A stretch of 64,000 nt of DNA from Solwaraspora sp. WMMD791. Lineage in GTDB: Bacteria; Actinomycetota; Actinomycetes; Mycobacteriales; Micromonosporaceae. Each line of letters opens with the position of its first letter. The stretch's first letter is position 1. This document shows positions 58,519 through 64,000 of the stretch, one piece after another. The translations under genes and the position numbers were made by a program. The notes under the pieces were generated by a model that saw nothing but the letters and a program-made list of their open reading frames with translations, had not been told where the DNA came from and searched no databases. The DNA lies in NCBI RefSeq assembly GCF_029581195.1, contig NZ_CP120737.1, forward strand, positions 3,077,001 through 3,141,000, read 5' to 3'.

Positions 58519-60309
58519 CTAAGCCCACTGGGTGGGAACCGGCACCGGATCCGACCGGTCGGCCGACCGGAGTCGGTCCCGTACCTGTCCGACGACCTCG
58601 TCCACCGGCACCCGGACCGTCTCCCCGGTCGCCCGCTCGGTCACCTCGACCACCCCCTCGGCCAGGGAGCGCCGGCCCACGGTGACCCGCCACGGGATCC
58701 CGACCAGCTCGACGTCGCGGAACTTCACCCCGGCCCGTTCCGCCCGGTCGTCGACCACCACGTCGATCCGCTCCGCCCGCAGCTGCTGGTAGATCCGCTC
58801 ACCGGCGTCGGCCACCGGGCCGTCGTCGACCTGGGCCACGACCACCGCCACCTCGAACGGGGCCACCGCCACCGGCCACACGATGCCCTTGTCGTCGTGG
58901 TGGCACTCCACGATCGCGGCCATCGCCCGCTCGACGCCGATGCCGTAACAGCCCATCAGCACGGGGCTGCGGTGTCCCGCCGGGTCGAGCACACAGGCGT
59001 CGAACACCTCGCTGTAACGGCGACCGAGCTTGAAGATGTGCCCCACCTCGATGGCCGACCGTACCCGCAGCGGGGCACCGCACCCGGCGCACGGCTGCCC
59101 GGCGGCGACCTCCCGCAGGTCCGCCCACCGTCCCACCCGGATGTCCCGGTCGACGTCGACCCCACGCAGGTGGACCCCGTCGATGTTGGCACCGGTGAAC
59201 ATGTCCCGGCGGCCGCGCAACGCCTCGTCGGCGATCACCGGCACCTCGGCCGTCACCCCGACCGCGCCCAGACTGCCCGGCGACGCGCCCAGCGCCGCCC
59301 GGATCTCGTCGACGTGTGCCGCCCGCAGCCGCGCCGCTCCGGTGACGTCGGTCAGCTTCTGCTCGTTCAACGGGTGGTCACCGCGCAACAGCACCAGGGT
59401 CAGCTGCCCGTCCACCACGTACACCAGGGTCTTGATCTGCCGGTCTGCCGGCGCCCCGAAGCCCACCGCGAGGTCGTCGATCGTCCGTACCCCCGGGGTG
59501 TCGAACGGCTGCGGGGCATCGGACCCGGCAGCGTCCGCTGCCCGCCGCGCCCAGGCGGCGTCGCCAGATTCGGTGGCGTCGGCCGACGGACCGACCCGCG
59601 ACGTCGCCTTCTCCAGATTGGCCGCATAGCCGCAGCCGGGACAGTCGACCACCCGGTCCTCACCGGTCGGCGCGGGACACATGAACTCCACCGACGCCGA
59701 CCCGCCCATCGCGCCACTGGACGCCTGCACCGCGACCGCCGGGATGCCCAACCGGGCGAAGATCCGCTGGTACGCGGCGTGGTGCAGGTCGAAGGAGCGG
59801 TCCAGGCCGTCGGCGGTCAGATCGAAGCTGTACGAGTCCTTCATGGTGAACTCGCGGGTCCGCATCAGTCCCGCCTTCGGCCGGGGCTCGTCGCGGAACT
59901 TCGTCTGGAACTGGTACCACCGCTGCGGCAGTTGCCGGTACGAGTTGAGCTCCTGGGCGAGGGTCGTGAAGACCTCCTCGTGGGTCATGCCCAGGGCGAG
60001 GTCGGCGCCCTTGCGGTCGCGCAACCGGAACATCTCCTCACCCATCGAGTCCCACCGCCCGGACGTGCGCCAGATCTCCGCCGGATGAAGCGCCGGCAGG
60101 GCGAACTCCTGCGCACCGATCGCCGTCATCTCGTCGCGGATCACCGCGACGACCTTCGCCCGCACCCGTACCGCCAGCGGCAGCAGCGAGTAGTGCCCCG
60201 CCATCAGCGGTCGGAGGTAACCGGCCCGCAGCAGCAACCGGTGGCTCGGCGCGTCGGCCTCCGCCGGGTCCTCACGCAGTGTGGGAACGTGCAACTGGGA
60301 CCAGCGCAT
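58519..60309 (-). CDS. proS: Prolyl-tRNA synthetase
   Basis: 596-aa class II aminoacyl-tRNA synthetase of the bacterial type, charging tRNA-Pro. It contains the INS editing domain between motifs 2 and 3 (about 225-385), the motif 2 block FRDEPRPKAGLMRTREFTMK, motif 3 VLMGCYGIGVERAM, and the anticodon-binding domain after 490. A Cys pair in CPGCGYAANLEK and PCAGCGAPLRV may bind zinc. The ATG at 60309 is supported by GGAAGGTG three bases upstream; the earlier in-frame start at 60351 has no RBS. No T-box leader is present (only 90 bases separate it from the divergent arylsulfotransferase gene). A -10-like TACGCT lies at 60352-60357. Confidence 0.92.
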   Translation of the reverse strand: MRWSQLHVPTLREDPAEADAPSHRLLLRAGYLRPLMAGHYSLLPLAVRVRAKVVAVIRDEMTAIGAQEFALPALHPAEIWRTSGRWDSMGEEMFRLRDRKGADLALGMTHEEVFTTLAQELNSYRQLPQRWYQFQTKFRDEPRPKAGLMRTREFTMKDSYSFDLTADGLDRSFDLHHAAYQRIFARLGIPAVAVQASSGAMGGSASVEFMCPAPTGEDRVVDCPGCGYAANLEKATSRVGPSADATESGDAAWARRAADAAGSDAPQPFDTPGVRTIDDLAVGFGAPADRQIKTLVYVVDGQLTLVLLRGDHPLNEQKLTDVTGAARLRAAHVDEIRAALGASPGSLGAVGVTAEVPVIADEALRGRRDMFTGANIDGVHLRGVDVDRDIRVGRWADLREVAAGQPCAGCGAPLRVRSAIEVGHIFKLGRRYSEVFDACVLDPAGHRSPVLMGCYGIGVERAMAAIVECHHDDKGIVWPVAVAPFEVAVVVAQVDDGPVADAGERIYQQLRAERIDVVVDDRAERAGVKFRDVELVGIPWRVTVGRRSLAEGVVEVTERATGETVRVPVDEVVGQVRDRLRSADRSDPVPVPTQWA

Positions 60310-60399
60310 GATCACCTTCCGATTGTCCGGCCACGCGTTCAGCAACCGCACAGCGTAGGCGCGGTGTGAGTCCAGGTAGCGGTGGCAACGTAACGCGGC

Positions 60400-61944
60400 A
60401 TGGTTGCCGACCCCGACGACACCCCCTTGACCCGACGATTCAGCCGGCGTCGTCTGCTCGGTGTCGGCGGCGGATTGGTCGCCGCCGGAGCCAGCGGCGC
60501 CGCCGGCTTCGGCTTCGGACGCGGCGCGGCGGCGCCCATGGTCGAACCGGTGCCCGGCGGCGGACCCGACCGCCTACGCAGCTACGCCACCCGACCGGAC
60601 CTGCGAATCCCGGTCGTCGAGACGACCGTCGACGGCCCGGTGTCCGACGGGCTGATCTTCCTGACCCCGGCCGCCGGTGCCGGCGGCCGAGGGCCGCTGA
60701 TCGTCGACGGCACCGGTGAGCCGGTCTGGTTCCGGCAGGTTGCCGGGCCGGCCGACGTCGCCGTCGACCTGCGGGTGCAGCGGCTCGCCGGCGAACCGGT
60801 GCTGACCTGGTGGGAAGGCTCGATCGTCAGCGGCGTCGGTGGCGGCGAGTTCGTCATCGCCGACAGCGCGTACCGGGAGATCACCCGAGTCCGCGCCGAC
60901 GGCGACCTACCGACCGACCAGCACGACTTCATCCTGACCGACGACGGCACGGCGCTGTTCTTCGTCTACGAACTGGTCGCCGCCGACCTGTCCACGGTCG
61001 GCGGCATCACCGACGGCGCGCTGTACGACGGGGTGATCCACGAGGTGGAGGTCGGCACCGGCCGGACCGTGCGCCGCTGGCAGGCCCGCGACCACGTGCC
61101 GCTCACCGAGTCGTACGCCGATCCGCCCGCCGACGGCCAGGCCCGCACGCCGTACGACTTCTTCCACCCGAACTCGGTCGACGTCGACCACGACGGCCAT
61201 CTGCTGGTCTCGGCCCGGCACACCTGGACCGTCTACAAGATCGACCGCGACAGTGGGGCCGTGCTGTGGCGTCTCGGCGGCAAACGCAGTGACTTCGCCC
61301 TCGACGAGGGCGCCGACTTCTCCTGGCAGCACGACGCCCGACGGCGCTCCGACGGCACCATCGGGATCTTCGACAACCGAGCGGGCATCAGCGATGAGGC
61401 GGAGCACTCCCGTGGCCTGGTCCTCGCCGTCGACGAGACCGACCGCACCGCGTCGGTGGTCCGCGAGCTGCCGCCGCCGGGCAACCTGCTCGCCCGTACC
61501 CAGGGCGGGGTGCAGGAGCTGCCCGGCAACCGTTCGTTCGTCGGCTGGGGTGCCGAGCCGCACTTCTCCGAATACGCCGAGGACGGCACCATGGTGTTCG
61601 CCGGTTACCTGCCCGAAGACAACGGCTCCTACCGGGCGTACCGGTTCAACTGGACCGGGCGACCGACCGACCGGCCCGCCGTCGTCGCCGAGGCCAGCAG
61701 CGGAGACGCGGTCACCGTGCGGGTCAGCTGGAACGGCGCCACCGAAGTGGCCAGCTGGCAGGTACGCGGCGGTGCCCAGCCGAGCGGGTTGACGGTGCTC
61801 GGCGAGGCCGATCCGACCGGTTTCGAGACTGCCGTCACCGTGCACGGTCCGGTCGCGTACGTGGTGGTCGACGCGCTCGCCGCCGATCGGCGGACCCTGG
61901 CGTCGTCGGTCATTGTCCCGGTGCGCCCGGCCGAGGGCACCTGA
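60400..61944 (+). CDS. Tat-exported arylsulfotransferase-family protein
   Basis: 514 aa. A twin-Arg signal FSRRRLLGVGGGLVAAG (14-30) directs export by the Tat pathway, so the protein probably folds with a cofactor or metal inside. The mature part is a beta-propeller of the arylsulfotransferase/ASST type: blocks DQHDFILTDDGTALFFVYEL, PYDFFHPNSVDVDHDGHLLV, GAVLWRLGGKRSDFALDEG and FSWQHDARRRSDGTIGIFDN, with HPNS and QHDAR His residues in the family's active-site positions. It may transfer sulfate between phenols, but actinobacterial members are unproven. ATG 60400; no clear RBS. It is divergent from proS; the LLM gene follows after a 20-base gap. Confidence 0.83.
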   Translation: MVADPDDTPLTRRFSRRRLLGVGGGLVAAGASGAAGFGFGRGAAAPMVEPVPGGGPDRLRSYATRPDLRIPVVETTVDGPVSDGLIFLTPAAGAGGRGPLIVDGTGEPVWFRQVAGPADVAVDLRVQRLAGEPVLTWWEGSIVSGVGGGEFVIADSAYREITRVRADGDLPTDQHDFILTDDGTALFFVYELVAADLSTVGGITDGALYDGVIHEVEVGTGRTVRRWQARDHVPLTESYADPPADGQARTPYDFFHPNSVDVDHDGHLLVSARHTWTVYKIDRDSGAVLWRLGGKRSDFALDEGADFSWQHDARRRSDGTIGIFDNRAGISDEAEHSRGLVLAVDETDRTASVVRELPPPGNLLARTQGGVQELPGNRSFVGWGAEPHFSEYAEDGTMVFAGYLPEDNGSYRAYRFNWTGRPTDRPAVVAEASSGDAVTVRVSWNGATEVASWQVRGGAQPSGLTVLGEADPTGFETAVTVHGPVAYVVVDALAADRRTLASSVIVPVRPAEGT

Positions 61945-61951
61945 CCGGGCA

Positions 61952-61957
61952 TATGCT
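61952..61957 (+). promoter_or_regulatory. -10 box TATGCT of a leaderless promoter
   Basis: TATGCT is followed by 7 bases and the GTG at 61965. The ATG at 61953 lies within the box, so it is not a start. Confidence 0.55.
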
Positions 61958-61964
61958 CGACGGC

Positions 61965-62894
61965 GTGGACTTGCGGATCTTCACCGAACCCCAGCAGGGC
62001 GCCAGCTACCAGCAGCTACTGGCGGTGGCCCGATGCGCCGAGGACGCCGGCTACGACGCGTTCTTCCGCTCCGACCACTACCTGGTGATGGGCGACGCCG
62101 ACGGCCTGCCCGGCCCGACCGACGCCTGGACCACCCTGGCCGGGCTGGCCCGCGAGACCAGCCGGATCCGGCTCGGCACCCTGATGACCGCCGCCACCTT
62201 CCGGTATCCGGGCCCGCTGGCTATCACCGTGGCCCAGGTCGACGAGATGAGCGGCGGTCGGGTCGAGTTCGGCCTCGGCGCCGGCTGGTTCGAAGCCGAA
62301 CACACCGCGTACGCCGTCCCGTTCCCGCCGCTGGCTGAACGGTTCGACCGGCTGGAGGAGCAGCTGGCGATCATCACCGGGCTGTGGGAGACGCCGGTCG
62401 GCGACACGTTCGACTACTCGGGCCGGTACTACCAGGTCACCGACTCGCCCGCGCTGCCCAAACCGGTCCAGCGGCCCCGACCGCCGGTGCTGATCGGCGG
62501 CAAGGGACGCAAGCGGACCCCGCAGCTGACGGCCCGCTACGCCGACGAGTTCAACGTCCCGTTCGAGAGTGTCGCCGAGTCGGCCCGCCTGTTCGCGCAG
62601 GTCCGCGCCGCGTGCGCGGAAGGCGGCCGCAACCCGGACAGCCTCCGGCTGTCCAACGCACTGATCCTGTGCTGTGGACGCGACGACGCCGAGGTCGCGC
62701 GGCGGGCGGCGGCGATCGGCCGGGAGCCGGACGAGCTGCGCGAGAACGGTCTGGCCGGCACGCCGGCCGAGGTCGTGGAGAAGATCGGCCGGTACGCCGA
62801 GATCGGCGCCCAGCGCATCTACCTGCAGGTGCTGGACCTGGCCGACCTCGACCACCTCGAACTCGTCGCCGCCGAGGTCGCCCCGCAACTGTGA
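61965..62894 (+). CDS. LLM-class F420-dependent oxidoreductase
   Basis: 309-aa luciferase-like oxidoreductase. Typical blocks: CAEDAGYDAFFRSDHYLVM near 23-41, ETSRIRLGTLMTAATFRYPG near 63-82, VDEMSGGRVEFGLGAGWFEA near 89-108, and RPPVLIGGKGRKRTPQLTAR. It likely uses F420, as in actinobacteria, with an unknown substrate. I chose GTG 61965 because TATGCT sits 7 bases upstream; the ATG at 61953 falls inside that box. It is 20 bases after the arylsulfotransferase gene and has its own promoter. A degenerate gene lies convergent downstream, 12 bases away. Confidence 0.88.
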   Translation: MDLRIFTEPQQGASYQQLLAVARCAEDAGYDAFFRSDHYLVMGDADGLPGPTDAWTTLAGLARETSRIRLGTLMTAATFRYPGPLAITVAQVDEMSGGRVEFGLGAGWFEAEHTAYAVPFPPLAERFDRLEEQLAIITGLWETPVGDTFDYSGRYYQVTDSPALPKPVQRPRPPVLIGGKGRKRTPQLTARYADEFNVPFESVAESARLFAQVRAACAEGGRNPDSLRLSNALILCCGRDDAEVARRAAAIGREPDELRENGLAGTPAEVVEKIGRYAEIGAQRIYLQVLDLADLDHLELVAAEVAPQL

Positions 62895-62906
62895 CAGCGA
62901 ACGGCG

Positions 62907-63970
62907 TCACCGCGAGTGAACGGCAAGGTAGACGGTGCCACTCGCCAGATCGAGGAACACTCGACCGCCGAACCGGTTCGTCCGGACCTCCGGCTCGTAC
63001 TGATCGCTGTGCCGCCCGTCACCGGCGGCCGGCGCGTACGGCCGCAGATCCGCGCTCATGGCGGTGTCCCAGTCCGTACCGGCAGGCCGCCACTGGTATC
63101 TGTCGCGCAGTTCCGAGTCCTGAAATGTAGTGTGCGTATGTTGCAGTCGCATCGTCGAGATCAGGCAGGCCTAGTTGAGCGGCCCTGAGCATTCCGCGCC
63201 ACTTGTTCCAGCTCGCGTAGTCCGCTGGCGTTAGCCGCTACGGTCGGATCGTAGGGAAAGTCGTTGTCGAATTGCAGGGCCAACGGGCCAGGCGGGCCAC
63301 GACGGTGTCGCGTTCCCGGCGGTGGAACCTCCTTCCCGACGGCAGCGTCGACAATCTGGGCACTCACCTTCGAGTTCGCCAGGAAGTCGGGGAGCATCCG
63401 GTACGCGTGGTCAAGCTGATCGACCGCGTACCGGCGTCACCGACTCGATCCGAGCCGCGTCGTCGTACGCGACAGTGGCCAGGTCCCACAACCTGTCGGC
63501 GTCGGGGCGAATCCGATCGATCACGTCGCGGTGCCCGACCTCGGCAAGGAGATCCATCGCGCCGGTCACCCGACACAGGTCGTTCCACTGGCGCAACGGA
63601 TCCGACCGACGCACCACGATGGACTGTGTTGCCACCACGTCAGCTATCAGCGCACCGAGGGCGGCCTCGGCCGCCACACCGGCATGCAGCCGCGCCAGGG
63701 CACGGGTCTGCGCGTCGGCGTACGCCACGAGTGCATGGCCGGCCTTGTCGAAGCCGCATACAACCCTTCGGCTATCTGCACGGCCTCGGTCAGCCGTCGC
63801 TCATAGAGCGCTCCGGCGTCGGATCGCCATTCGATCCGACCCGACATCGACATCAGCTCGGGCAGGACTGATCGCAGCGCTCCGGTCATCCGGTTGCATT
63901 CCGCACCGACCGCACCGACATACCCCGGCAGCATCTTCTCGATGTGTGCGAGGGCATCCCGGTAGGCCAT
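62907..63970 (-). pseudogene. Frameshifted gene, WXG100-like N-terminal region
   Basis: Five consecutive minus-strand blocks read as one protein of about 350 aa only if the frame changes at roughly 63750-63760, 63424-63436, 63226-63240 and 63115-63130. Block 1 starts at ATG 63970 (MAYRDALAHIEKMLPGYVGA) and includes EWRSDAGALYERRLTEAVQI, a helical pattern like WXG100/type VII secretion substrates. Later blocks read YADAQTRALARLHAGVAAEA, HAYRMLPDFLANSKVSAQIV, ADYASWNKWRGMLRAAQLGL and the C-terminus YLAVHSR at 62907. Base composition is less GC-rich than neighbours. No family was recognised for the second half. Four or more frame changes make it a pseudogene or a badly sequenced stretch. Confidence 0.6.
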
Positions 63971-64000
63971 CTTTCATGCTGGCCGCTGGTCCGCTGACAA

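Noticed and set aside
60310-60399. T-box or other tRNA-sensing leader before proS
   Set aside because: The leader is too short and lacks a specifier stem or antiterminator bulge sequence.
61953-61964. ATG 61953 as start of the LLM oxidoreductase
   Set aside because: It falls inside the -10-like TATGCT; GTG 61965 has the leaderless spacing.

Overview
The window is high-GC DNA from an actinomycete, most likely a Micromonosporaceae relative. Support: GTG and TTG starts, leaderless -10 boxes, F420-type oxidoreductases, a large NAD-glutamate dehydrogenase, a SigE-type sigma factor, DinB/mycothiol-type proteins, and the near absence of intergenic DNA. This is inference from gene content; no rRNA is present. 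Most of the window is chromosomal housekeeping and environmental-response DNA. The patches that look like decayed or acquired material are 4.2-4.75 kb, 46.4-47.35 kb and 62.9-64 kb.

Left part (1-5 kb): the 3' part of the cobalamin gene cobD, an SSB paralogue, a PPOX flavoprotein, a leaderless alpha/beta hydrolase, and three tRNA genes (Arg-TCT, Leu-CAG, Arg-ACG) enclosing two small orphan genes. 5-11.8 kb is a complete sugar module: promoter, palindromic operator, LacI-type regulator, lipoprotein binding protein, two permeases and a GH31 alpha-xylosidase. A strong hairpin separates the binding-protein gene from the permease genes. The logic is uptake and intracellular hydrolysis of alpha-xylosides under LacI control.

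11.8-18.3 kb (minus strand) is a signalling array: an anchored FtsX-extracellular-domain protein, a sigma factor, a histidine kinase, a response regulator, a one-pass membrane protein and an FtsX-type permease with no ATPase gene nearby. 18.4-24 kb holds an LTA-synthase-like sulfatase and a large secreted metallopeptidase. 24-30 kb mixes a reductase/methyltransferase fusion, bluB, two GNAT/DinB-type proteins, a nucleotidyltransferase-like/methyltransferase fusion and a small methyltransferase. 30-33 kb is potassium handling (TrkA, TrkH and a frameshifted channel gene). 33-38.4 kb has a trypsin-like protease with FG-GAP repeats, an LLM oxidoreductase, and a translationally coupled SCP2/glycogen-debranching pair.

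39-44 kb is one gene, the 180-kDa-class NAD-glutamate dehydrogenase, followed by a lipoprotein penicillin-binding protein. 47.3-56.7 kb (minus) is a five-gene array: ABC ATPase, two giant FtsX-type permeases, a thioredoxin-TPR protein and an arginase-family protein. 56.7-60.3 kb has an isobutyryl-CoA mutase large subunit and prolyl-tRNA synthetase. 60.4-62.9 kb has a Tat-exported arylsulfotransferase-like protein and a leaderless LLM oxidoreductase. The right edge is a gene broken by at least four frame changes. B12 links several genes: cobD and bluB make the cofactor, and the mutase uses it.
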